Part shown: positions 1-5,263 of the stretch, in pieces
Numbering within the stretch: position 1 is the first letter of the stretch
Layout: each line of letters begins with the position of its first letter
Source of the DNA: Candidatus Aminicenantota bacterium
Lineage (GTDB): Bacteria; Acidobacteriota; Aminicenantia; Aminicenantales; Saccharicenantaceae
Direction: 5' to 3'
Length of the DNA stretch: 9,842 nucleotides
Assembly: GCA_022867105.1 (NCBI GenBank)
Contig: JALHVH010000474.1
Coordinates: 1-9,842 of the forward strand
Notes under the pieces: model-generated
Database searches by the model: none
What the model was told of the DNA's origin: nothing
What the model saw: the letters and a program-made list of their open reading frames with translations, nothing else
Position numbers and translations under genes: made by a program

Positions 1-412
1 AGGTACGGTAGCCGTTGATGCGCAAGGCTTCCGGCAGCGTGGTCAGGTCTTCAGGAATACGGTTGATCTTGATTCTTGGATCTTTTTTGATCAACTGCTT
101 CTGGGCGAACAAACCCATGGTGACGCCGTGTTGAAAGGGATGCAGCGAAGTGAAGATCGAGGCTGTGGCGGGTGCTGTCCAAGAGGAAGCGGCATAGGCG
201 TTCTCAAACACGACTCCCTGGGCCGCCAGCCGCGAAAGGAACGGAGCCGTCTCCTTGGGATAGCCGTAAAAAGAAAGATTTTCGGCACGCAACGTGTCAA
301 TGACCACCAGAACGATATTGGGCCTGGCAGGATGCTTGGGAAACAGCCGCCAGAGAAAAAACACAACCGCGACAAGCAACGCCCCAGCTATTAAGAAATT
401 TTTTTTCTTCAT
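1..412 (-). CDS. Sulfatase/alkaline-phosphatase-superfamily membrane-anchored protein (N-terminal 137 residues, truncated by window edge)
   Basis: Reading the minus strand from the ATG at 412-410 gives an open frame to the window edge. Residues 1-25 (MKKKNFLIAG, then a hydrophobic run ending FFLW) are an uncleaved signal anchor. The core then starts with PNIVLVVIDTLR at 31-42, the sulfatase-fold N-terminal strand with metal-ligand Asp39, followed by YGYPKETAPFLSRLA and the SSWTAPATASIFTSLHP block at about 76-92. In arylsulfatases that block is C/S-x-P-x-R; here the nucleophile position is Thr79 and the Arg position is Thr83, so formylglycine formation is not expected. This leaves a phosphatase/phosphotransferase-like or divergent role, as in Thr-using LtaS and EptA enzymes (inference). 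No clear Shine-Dalgarno is seen; a good promoter lies just upstream. GC is visibly lower than in the rest of the window. The substrate cannot be told because the C-terminal two-thirds or more is missing. Confidence 0.85.
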   Translation of the reverse strand, partial: MKKKNFLIAGALLVAVVFFLWRLFPKHPARPNIVLVVIDTLRAENLSFYGYPKETAPFLSRLAAQGVVFENAYAASSWTAPATASIFTSLHPFQHGVTMGLFAQKQLIKKDPRIKINRIPEDLTTLPEALRINGYRT

Positions 413-429
413 TATATTCTTTATGTTTT

Positions 430-458
430 AGTATACAGATAAAAACGTCATCTGGCAA
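430..458 (-). promoter_or_regulatory. Sigma-70-type promoter for the sulfatase-family gene
   Basis: On the minus strand, TTGCCA (458-453) and TATACT (435-430) are separated by exactly 17 bp; each matches the -35/-10 consensus at 5 of 6 positions. Predicted start of transcription is near 423, leaving a leader of only about 11 nt before the ATG at 412. Confidence 0.65.
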
Positions 459-529
459 CAGCATGGGCGTCCCCAAAATTGCCGATAGGATTCTTTCTTT
501 TTGAACGATGACGCCGACTTCCGGTCAAA

Positions 530-588
530 CCCGGAATTCCCGCGACACGGCGCCAATTCAAGAGAATTGGTTCATATCCCGGAATTCC
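530..588. repeat. Nested repeat/hairpin element in the intergenic region
   Basis: An 11-bp sequence, CCCGGAATTCC, occurs at 530-540 and again at 578-588 as a direct repeat. Each contains the self-complementary GGAATTCC, so the two copies can also pair with each other. Almost exactly midway lies a perfect 7-bp stem, CCAATTC (553-559) and GAATTGG (564-570), with a 4-nt AAGA loop. The whole 59 bp is close to symmetric about position 561. No T-tract follows on either strand, so it is not a normal intrinsic terminator. It could be a REP-like palindromic element, a protein-binding site or an mRNA structure downstream of tsaC. The rest of 413-689 holds the sulfatase promoter and no credible ORF. Confidence 0.5.
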
Positions 589-689
589 GACTCACGTCCT
601 AGGACAATTTAGGGGCGTCGGTCCTCAATCGCCTGGAGAAAGGCAAAGAGCCCGCCTCGAAGATCCCGTAACAACACGCGCCCTAAGGT

Positions 690-1334
690 TCATGACATCT
701 CTGATAAATACTGTTCCAACTTACCGGCCGGGACCGCGCCTTCCCGGAGGATACGGGGCGTCGGGCCAGAAATGTCGACGATCGTTGAAGCCTTCCCCCC
801 GGGGGTCGGGCCCCCGTCCACGATGATTTCTACTTTATCGTTGAAGATCCGGAGGATCTCGGCCGGGTCCGAGATCTCCCCTTCCCCCGAAGTATTCGCG
901 CTCGTGGCCGTGATGGGCAGTCCGACCTTGGTGACAAGGCGCCGGAGCCACGGGACCGAAGGGATCCGGACGCCGATGGTATGCCCCGGTCCCGCAAGAC
1001 GGGCCGGGAACGAGGGCGAAGCCTTGAGGACGAGGGTCAGCGGTCCGGGCCAGAACTCGCCGGCCAGGGAGGAAAAGACGGGCGTGGGAACGGCGGCGAT
1101 TTCCGCGATCATGTCCAGGCCGGAAACGATCAGGGAAAGCGGTTTCCCGGCGTCTCTCGCCTTCAGGCGGTAGATCCGGCGGACGGCCTTCCCGGAGAAG
1201 AAGACCGCCCCGAGGCCATAGAACGTCTCGGTCGGATAGGCCATCACCCCGTCCCGGAGCAGGACGCCCGCGATGGTCTCGATCACATCGTCAGGGACAC
1301 TGTCCGGTTCGATCTTGACGAAGAGGGTTTTCAT
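690..1334 (-). CDS. tsaC: L-threonylcarbamoyladenylate synthase (TsaC/YrdC/Sua5 family)
   Basis: A 214-residue cytoplasmic enzyme that makes threonylcarbamoyl-AMP from Thr, bicarbonate and ATP, the first step of t6A37 modification of ANN-decoding tRNAs. Family blocks in order: YPTETFYGLG near 33-42, the K-x-R segment IYRLKARDAGKPLSLIV, GPLTLVL, GVRIPS, PITATSANTSGE (the S-x-N motif), GGPTPGGKASTIVD and ILREGAV. Length fits the short YrdC-like form; the extra C-terminal domain of Sua5 is absent. I chose the ATG at 1334 (MKTLFVKI) because family homology begins there and a GGAAAGG-type ribosome site lies about 8 nt upstream. The frame is open further upstream to 1424, but that extension looks non-coding and overlaps the control region. 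It is transcribed away from the barrel gene. Very likely functional; all signature motifs are present. Confidence 0.93.
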   Translation of the reverse strand: MKTLFVKIEPDSVPDDVIETIAGVLLRDGVMAYPTETFYGLGAVFFSGKAVRRIYRLKARDAGKPLSLIVSGLDMIAEIAAVPTPVFSSLAGEFWPGPLTLVLKASPSFPARLAGPGHTIGVRIPSVPWLRRLVTKVGLPITATSANTSGEGEISDPAEILRIFNDKVEIIVDGGPTPGGKASTIVDISGPTPRILREGAVPAGKLEQYLSEMS

Positions 1335-1357
1335 GCGTTCCGCCTTTCCCGGCATCC

Positions 1358-1387
1358 ATCGTAAAGGGACGCCGGGGGGGTTGTCAA
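1358..1387 (-). promoter_or_regulatory. Probable sigma-70 promoter for tsaC
   Basis: On the minus strand a perfect -35 hexamer TTGACA (1387-1382) is followed after 18 bp by TACGAT (1363-1358), 4 of 6 matches to the -10 consensus. Predicted leader is about 17 nt to the ATG at 1334 and keeps the ribosome site. The -35 lies in the loop of the G/C-rich inverted repeat at 1373-1398. Confidence 0.45.
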
Positions 1388-1398
1388 CACGCCCCCCG
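1373..1398. promoter_or_regulatory. G/C-rich inverted repeat in the tsaC/barrel divergent region
   Basis: CGGGGGG (1373-1379) pairs with CCCCCCG (1392-1398) around a 12-nt centre that holds the small palindrome GTTGTCAAC (1380-1388). It lies about 150-170 bp upstream of the predicted start of the sigma-54 promoter, a distance where enhancer-binding proteins commonly bind, and it straddles the tsaC -35 box. It could be an operator for either gene; it could also be chance in G/C-rich DNA. Confidence 0.35.
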
Positions 1399-1467
1399 CT
1401 TCGACAGCCGTGATGGGAGGGCATGGAGAAGGGCTGCGGAATTGAGCTTCAGGGGACAGTTGACCTA

Positions 1468-1501
1468 TCCAGGGAACAGCGTCGGGCATCGCCCCCCTGG
1501 A
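1468..1501. promoter_or_regulatory. Inverted repeat upstream of the sigma-54 promoter
   Basis: TCCAGGG (1468-1474) and CCCTGGA (1495-1501) form a perfect 7-bp inverted repeat with a 20-nt centre that contains a further GCG/CGC pairing. Its centre is about 60 bp upstream of the predicted transcription start. It is a candidate activator site or hairpin; function is inferred from position only. Confidence 0.35.
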
Positions 1502-1517
1502 AAAGGGCAAAGGATGT

Positions 1518-1539
1518 TTGGCACGGTTTTTGCTATAAT
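1518..1539 (+). promoter_or_regulatory. Sigma-54 (-24/-12) promoter superimposed on an extended -10 element, ahead of the barrel gene
   Basis: TTGGCACG (1518-1525), four bases, then TTGCT (1530-1534) match the RpoN consensus YTGGCACG-N4-TTGCW completely, with the GG (1520-1521) and GC (1532-1533) dinucleotides 10 bp apart as required. The -12 element runs into TGCTATAAT (1531-1539), a perfect extended -10 (TGnTATAAT) of sigma-70. Both predict transcription from about 1545, giving a leader of about 16 nt that keeps the GAGGAG ribosome site. No good -35 hexamer sits at the right distance, which favours either sigma-54 or extended -10 recognition. Confidence 0.65.
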
Positions 1540-1561
1540 ATCGGACATGAGGAGAACGACC

Positions 1562-2329
1562 ATGAAAAAATCACTCGTCCTGATCGCGGCGCTCATCGTC
1601 TTGATACCTGCCCTGGCCTATTCCAACACCCTCACCCTGAGGGCCGGGTACTTCTTCCCCCGAGCCCAAGGCGGCCTCGACAGCCTGTGGAACATAGAGT
1701 TCCAGCAGATGAGCTTTAAGAAAGCCGATTTCCGGGAGACCATCCTCGGGTTCAGCTACGAATATTTCGTGACCAGGGAGCTCAGCCTGGCCCTTTCCGT
1801 CGATACTTACAGCAAACGCAAGGCGGGCCATTACATGGATTATGTGGGACGCGCGTTCGAGGAGGGCGATTTCGCGTTCTCGGCGGACGATTATGGCGGC
1901 GAACTCAACATTACCCACGGCTTCAACGTTTCGATCACGCCCATCGAGTTGTCGCTGAAGCTCATGCCCTTGGGAAGGAGGGTGAGACTCATCCCCTTCG
2001 TCGGGGGCGGGGTATCGATGTTCTTCTGGAGCGCCGGTATCCGGGGGAGCATGGTCGATTTCTCAGACGAGTGGATCTATGATGACCCGGACATAGGCGA
2101 CGTGACGATCTACAAGATCTTCCAGACCGACGCCCGGGAAGACAGCCGGATCGCCTTCGGCTATCACGCCTTCGGAGGGTTGATGTTCCCGATCGGGAAC
2201 AGGATCACGTTGGAAGCGGAGTTCCGCTACCGCGTCGGGAAGGGGACGTTCAAGGACGCCTTCCTGGACTTCGAGGACTTCGACCTGAGCGGTTTTTCGT
2301 TGACGGCGGGGTTCAATTACTGGTTCTAA
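1562..2329 (+). CDS. Outer-membrane beta-barrel protein, 255 residues, function unknown
   Basis: The start is the ATG at 1562, preceded by GAGGAG at a 7-nt spacing; the longer upstream reading crosses the promoter and is not used. Residues 1-21 (MKKSLVLIAALIVLIPALAYS) are a typical signal peptide with likely cleavage after Ala19 or Ser21. The mature part is rich in alternating hydrophobic/polar strands with aromatic girdle residues (for example TLRAGYFFP, TILGFSYEYFV, FGYHAFGGLMFPIG, ITLEAEFRYRVG, FSLTAGFNYWF). It ends in Phe with a Tyr-Trp-Phe tail, the usual signal for the BAM insertion machinery. The size suits a small barrel of 8-10 strands, like OmpW/OmpX-type or generic porin-family proteins, but I cannot assign a specific family. 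The sigma-54-type promoter implies that its expression is activator-dependent (inference). It stands alone, divergent from tsaC and convergent with the nitroreductase. Confidence 0.85.
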   Translation: MKKSLVLIAALIVLIPALAYSNTLTLRAGYFFPRAQGGLDSLWNIEFQQMSFKKADFRETILGFSYEYFVTRELSLALSVDTYSKRKAGHYMDYVGRAFEEGDFAFSADDYGGELNITHGFNVSITPIELSLKLMPLGRRVRLIPFVGGGVSMFFWSAGIRGSMVDFSDEWIYDDPDIGDVTIYKIFQTDAREDSRIAFGYHAFGGLMFPIGNRITLEAEFRYRVGKGTFKDAFLDFEDFDLSGFSLTAGFNYWF

Positions 2330-2361
2330 AACGCGGCCGCGGGCTCGGGTTCGCGTCTTTT
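2328..2361. terminator. Probable bidirectional terminator between the barrel and nitroreductase genes
   Basis: ACGCG (2331-2335) pairs with CGCGT (2352-2356), with an inner CCG/CGG stem (2337-2339 with 2346-2348). The hairpin is flanked by AAAA (2328-2331, overlapping the barrel stop codon) on the left and CTTTT (2357-2361) on the right, so each strand sees a stem followed by a short T-tract. The stem is short and partly interrupted. A second inverted repeat, CGTCTTTT (2354-2361) with AAAAGACG (2390-2397) enclosing GGAATCATTCC, overlaps its right arm. Confidence 0.42.
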
Positions 2362-2408
2362 AGAAGCCCAGGAATCATTCCGAAGCTGAAAAAGACGAAA
2401 GCGGGCGT

Positions 2409-2924
2409 TCAAAACTTCTCGTAGGAGACGATCTCCTCGAGCGGTTTCCGGCCCCGCTCCCGGGGAGATTCATCGGGCCGGCCGAGAGGCGTCATAGCCA
2501 GGACCCGCGCCTCCTCAGACACACCGAGGACGGCCCTGACCTCAGCCTCGTCGAAAGCCCCGATCCAACATGTCCCCAGCCCTTCCTCAGCGGCCTGGAG
2601 AATGAGGTGTTCGAAGGCGATGGCCACGTCGATGGGCCAGGAGTTCATGTAGCGTCCCTGCCTGGGATAGGCTTTTTCGGGAAACCCGCAGGCCGCGACG
2701 ACGATGTCCGCGTCGGACATGAAATATTGTTCGAACGATGCCTTGGCCAGCTTCCTCTTCATCGCCCGGTCGCGGACCACGATGAACTTCCAGGGCTGGA
2801 AGTTCTTGGCCGACGGCGCCAGCCGGGCGGCTTCCAGGACGCGGGCGAGGACGTCCTCGGGCACCGGATCGCCCTTATACTTCCTGACGCTCCTCCTCTT
2901 GCGGATGATGTCCAGAACACTCAT
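2409..2924 (-). CDS. Nitroreductase-family FMN oxidoreductase
   Basis: A compact 171-residue flavoenzyme of the NAD(P)H nitroreductase fold; such enzymes reduce nitro compounds, quinones or flavins and usually act as dimers in the cytoplasm. Visible signatures: IIRKRRSVRKY at 6-16 (phosphate-binding Arg/Ser), LAPSAKNFQPWKFIVV at 35-50 (the SxxNxQPW FMN block), ADIVVAACG, PIDVAIAFEHLILQAAEEGLGTCW (98 onward), the GTCWIGAF segment and a C-terminal MTPLGRPDE. The length is at the short end of the family. The ATG at 2924 is backed by a strong GGGGAGGGGG ribosome site about 5 nt upstream. It begins 16 nt after the stop of the LEA14-like gene, so the two are probably co-transcribed. The physiological substrate cannot be told from sequence. 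Confidence 0.92.
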   Translation of the reverse strand: MSVLDIIRKRRSVRKYKGDPVPEDVLARVLEAARLAPSAKNFQPWKFIVVRDRAMKRKLAKASFEQYFMSDADIVVAACGFPEKAYPRQGRYMNSWPIDVAIAFEHLILQAAEEGLGTCWIGAFDEAEVRAVLGVSEEARVLAMTPLGRPDESPRERGRKPLEEIVSYEKF

Positions 2925-2940
2925 GAAACCCCCTCCCCGG

Positions 2941-3819
2941 TCATGGCCCCGGATTTCCCTCGGGCTTTTTCGCGACGTCCACGGGACCGGCCTTGTCGAA
3001 AGCGATGACCAGGCGGCCCCAGACCGAATGGATGGCGATCTCTCCGGAGAACCGGCAAGGCGCGGGAGGCTTCTGGAGGAGGTCGTGGACCTCCTTGCCG
3101 ACCTCGAAGAAATCCATCAGGAACGGCAGGGAAAGTGTCTTATCCCCTCTGGCCGGAACGCTCTTATCGCCCGGGACCTCACCCTTGAGGACCATCGTTT
3201 CCCCAAACCGGAGGTCATAAGTGATGGTGTCCACGATGAGGTCATAATTGTTGGGGTTCCCGAACTTGACGTCGAAGACGACGTCTCCTCCGCCCACGGT
3301 CAAATCGTTGACCCTGAGCGGCAGGAACTCGACGACGGGGTCCTTGAAGATCGGGAATCCCCCGGAGAAGGCGAACCCGATCTTCTCTTCCTTCTTCTTC
3401 TCATCCGCGAAAACGAGGTCGCCGACCATGTCGCATACGGCCTTCTCTTCCACCGGACCGATCGCCTCGAACAACAGGGCGTAGGTGACCTTCAGGGGAA
3501 TGGCGATGAGGACCTCCTCGCCGGCGCCGACGCGGATGGGCTCGTTGAGGACCACGGGAAGGCGCAGGTACTCCTTCTGGTTGACCGTCACCCGGTAATT
3601 GTAGCGGGCGAGAAAGCAAGCCGCCGCCGAGGAATTGCGGATACCGACGTAGAAGGCCAGGGTCAGGCCGCGCGAGCTCAGATCGCGGATCCGTTTTTCC
3701 TTGAGACTTACGGCGAGGTCCTTTTTCGACAGCCCAAAGGCCGGGCCCTCGAATGCGAGCAAGGCGACGATCACGGCCGCCGCGAATCGCGCCGCCGCCG
3801 ACTTTCTCTTTGCGCTCAT
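2941..3819 (-). CDS. Secreted LEA14-like protein with two WHy (LEA type 2) domains
   Basis: The chosen ATG at 3819 gives 292 residues. An N-terminal Lys/Arg cluster and hydrophobic stretch (AARFAAAVIVALLAFEGPAFG, 9-29) look like a signal peptide or anchor, followed directly by two tandem beta-sandwich repeats. Repeat one (about 35-145) has LTLAFYVGIRNSSAAACFL, YNYRVTVNQKEY and a VGAGEEVLIAIPLKV strand. Repeat two (about 170-270) has FLPLRVNDLTVGGGDVVFDV, the diagnostic FGNPNNYDLIVDTITYDLRF with its NPN turn, and the ARGDKTLSLPFLM strand. LEA14/WHy proteins are linked to desiccation and stress tolerance in plants and are common but poorly understood in bacteria. The frame is open to a TTG at 3882, but that lacks a good ribosome site; a promoter-like TTGCCG-17-TATCCT ending 12 nt before 3819 supports the ATG. 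It leads the nitroreductase by 16 nt. Confidence 0.82.
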   Translation of the reverse strand: MSAKRKSAAARFAAAVIVALLAFEGPAFGLSKKDLAVSLKEKRIRDLSSRGLTLAFYVGIRNSSAAACFLARYNYRVTVNQKEYLRLPVVLNEPIRVGAGEEVLIAIPLKVTYALLFEAIGPVEEKAVCDMVGDLVFADEKKKEEKIGFAFSGGFPIFKDPVVEFLPLRVNDLTVGGGDVVFDVKFGNPNNYDLIVDTITYDLRFGETMVLKGEVPGDKSVPARGDKTLSLPFLMDFFEVGKEVHDLLQKPPAPCRFSGEIAIHSVWGRLVIAFDKAGPVDVAKKPEGNPGP

Positions 3820-3831
3820 TTCAAGAACTAC

Positions 3832-3860
3832 AGGATACACGAAAGAGCGGATATCGGCAA
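3832..3860 (-). promoter_or_regulatory. Candidate promoter for the LEA14-like gene
   Basis: On the minus strand TTGCCG (3860-3855) and TATCCT (3837-3832) are 17 bp apart, each matching consensus at 4 of 6 positions. The -10 ends 12 nt before the ATG at 3819, predicting a very short leader with no obvious ribosome site. If used, it excludes the longer TTG-initiated reading. Confidence 0.38.
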
Positions 3861-3868
3861 GGCGCCGA

Positions 3869-3897
3869 TTGAACTTTCGCAAGCGTCTTCATATAAT
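3869..3897 (+). promoter_or_regulatory. Sigma-70-type promoter for the C1 peptidase lipoprotein gene
   Basis: TTGAAC (3869-3874, 4 of 6) and a perfect TATAAT (3892-3897) are separated by 17 bp. Predicted transcription from about 3904 gives a leader of about 36 nt containing the AAAGGGG ribosome site ahead of the ATG at 3940. It lies back to back with the candidate promoter of the LEA14-like gene. Confidence 0.6.
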
Positions 3898-3939
3898 GGA
3901 GCTTCGATCATGCAGCCTGAGATTTCGAAAGGGGAATCC

Positions 3940-5181
3940 ATGAAACGCACCGGTATCATCCTGTCTTTGGCCCTATCTCTCGTTCTCTTCTTCGCCGCGA
4001 CCGCCTGCGGCCCGAAAGAGAAGGCCGCGGCGGATTCACGGATCGGCGGACGGCCGCAGGCAACGCCCGCGAAGGACGAAGCGGTCTACGTGACCGAGAA
4101 GCGGGGCGACGCCGAGGTCTCCCGTCTCAAGATGGACCTTTCGGCCCTGGACCGGCCGAAGAGCCTTGAGGAGTTCACCCGGCTCCCCCTCCTCCCCCCC
4201 ATCCGCCAATACAACACCGGCATGTGCTGGTGCTTCGGGACCGTTTCCCTGCTCGAATCCGAGCTCAAGCGATTGGGCAAGCCTGGGACCAAGCTTTCCG
4301 AGGAATTCACGGTCTACTGGGAATACATGGAGAAGGCACGCCGCTTCATCCGCGAAAAAGGGAACTCGGTCCTCGGCGAAGGTTCGGAGCCCAACTCGGC
4401 CATCGCCCGGATGAAGCAATACGGGGTCGTCCGCGGCCCGGATTACACGGGACTTCTCGACGGGAAGGCCGAACATGACCATTCCGCTCTCTTCGGGGAG
4501 TTCCGCAGGTTCCTCGAGGCCAACAAAGCCGGGCAGAACTTGGATGAAGAGAAGGCGCTGGCCGGAGTCCGGGCCATCCTGGACAAGCACCTCGGAAAGC
4601 CGCCCGACCGGATCGACGTCGACGGAAAGTCCCTCACGCCGAAGGAATATCTCGACTCGCTCGGCCTCAACCTCAACGACTATGTCTGTTTCGTGAGTTT
4701 CAAATACCTCCCCTTCCATACCCGGGGCGAATACAAGGTCCCGGACAACTGGTGGCACAGCGCGGACTATTACAACGTGCCCATCGACGAATATGAGGGC
4801 GCTGTCCTGGGGGCCCTCAAGAAGGGCTTCACCGTGGTCCTCGCCGCCGACATCTCGGAGCCGGGCAACAGCGGCGAGACGAACGTCGGCGTCATCCCGT
4901 CGTTCGATATCCCCCGGGATTCCATCGACCAGTCCAGCCGGGAGTTGCGCTTCACGAACGGCGCCTCGACCGACGACCACGTCGTCCATTGCGTTGGGTA
5001 CAAGGAGTCCGCGCCGGACACCTGGTTCCTGGTCAAAGACTCCTGGGAGACGGCCTACCGCGGCCCGGTCAAGGGCTATTTCTTCTACCGGGCCGACTAC
5101 CTGAAACTCAAGGTCCTGATGTTCATGACCCACAAGGACGCCGTGGCGGACCTTCTCGCGAAATTCCCTGCGTCGAACTGA
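3940..5181 (+). CDS. C1 (papain-fold, C1B/bleomycin-hydrolase-like) cysteine peptidase lipoprotein
   Basis: The product is 413 residues. Residues 1-22 are a hydrophobic signal ending ATA before Cys23 (FFAATAC, a lipobox), so it is predicted to be lipid-anchored; a Lys/Ala/Pro-rich linker to about 50 follows. The catalytic domain starts around 80: Gln90 (oxyanion hole) and Cys96 in QYNTGMCWCFGTVSLLESEL have exactly the papain Q19-C25 spacing, and His347 in DDHVVHCVGY matches H159. The third residue is Asp367 in LVKDSWE where papain has Asn. The middle (EYMEKARRFI, MKQYGVV) and the C-terminus (YFFYRADYLKLKVLMFMTHKDAV) resemble aminopeptidase C/bleomycin hydrolase. Canonical C1B enzymes are cytoplasmic hexamers of about 450 residues, so a lipoprotein version implies envelope peptide processing (inference). 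The ATG at 3940 is used because AAAGGGG precedes it; an in-frame ATG at 3910 lies too close to the promoter. No propeptide is recognised. Confidence 0.86.
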   Translation: MKRTGIILSLALSLVLFFAATACGPKEKAAADSRIGGRPQATPAKDEAVYVTEKRGDAEVSRLKMDLSALDRPKSLEEFTRLPLLPPIRQYNTGMCWCFGTVSLLESELKRLGKPGTKLSEEFTVYWEYMEKARRFIREKGNSVLGEGSEPNSAIARMKQYGVVRGPDYTGLLDGKAEHDHSALFGEFRRFLEANKAGQNLDEEKALAGVRAILDKHLGKPPDRIDVDGKSLTPKEYLDSLGLNLNDYVCFVSFKYLPFHTRGEYKVPDNWWHSADYYNVPIDEYEGAVLGALKKGFTVVLAADISEPGNSGETNVGVIPSFDIPRDSIDQSSRELRFTNGASTDDHVVHCVGYKESAPDTWFLVKDSWETAYRGPVKGYFFYRADYLKLKVLMFMTHKDAVADLLAKFPASN

Positions 5182-5224
5182 ACGGGAGAACGCGCCCCAC
5201 CCCGAGCCTGGAATTCCTTCGTCC

Positions 5225-5254
5225 TTCCCAACCGGCCCGGAAAACTGGTAAAAT
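5225..5254 (+). promoter_or_regulatory. Candidate promoter for the nucleotidyltransferase-galE unit
   Basis: An extended -10, TGGTAAAAT (5246-5254), has a poor -35 candidate TTCCCA (5225-5230) 18 bp upstream of the hexamer. Transcription would start near 5261, almost at the GTG start codon (5264), which would leave the AAGGGG ribosome site (5256-5260) outside the mRNA. Either the message is leaderless or the real start lies further upstream. The remaining sequence of 5182-5224 shows nothing recognisable. Confidence 0.35.
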
Positions 5255-5263
5255 AAGGGGATC

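Noticed and set aside
91..394. Small ORFs on both strands at the left end
   Set aside because: They are out of frame with, or antisense to, the sulfatase-family reading that shows clear motifs.
1335..1424. N-terminal extension of TsaC upstream of 1334
   Set aside because: No family homology, and it would overlap the probable tsaC promoter and the divergent control region.
1447..1467. AGGGGACAGTTGACCTAT-like stretch resembling REP/Y1-transposase-associated intergenic repeats
   Set aside because: The resemblance is only to a vague memory of such elements; no matching partner hairpin or second copy is in the window.
3821..3892. 23-codon upstream ORF (ATG at 3892) ending 1 nt before the LEA14-like ATG
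   Set aside because: The spacing is suggestive of coupling, but it has no ribosome site, and the best promoter candidate starts transcription downstream of it.
2704..3939. Long plus-strand open frame running into the C1 peptidase gene
   Set aside because: It is antisense to the nitroreductase and LEA14-like genes, has no family similarity, and the promoter, ribosome site and signal peptide place the real start at 3940.
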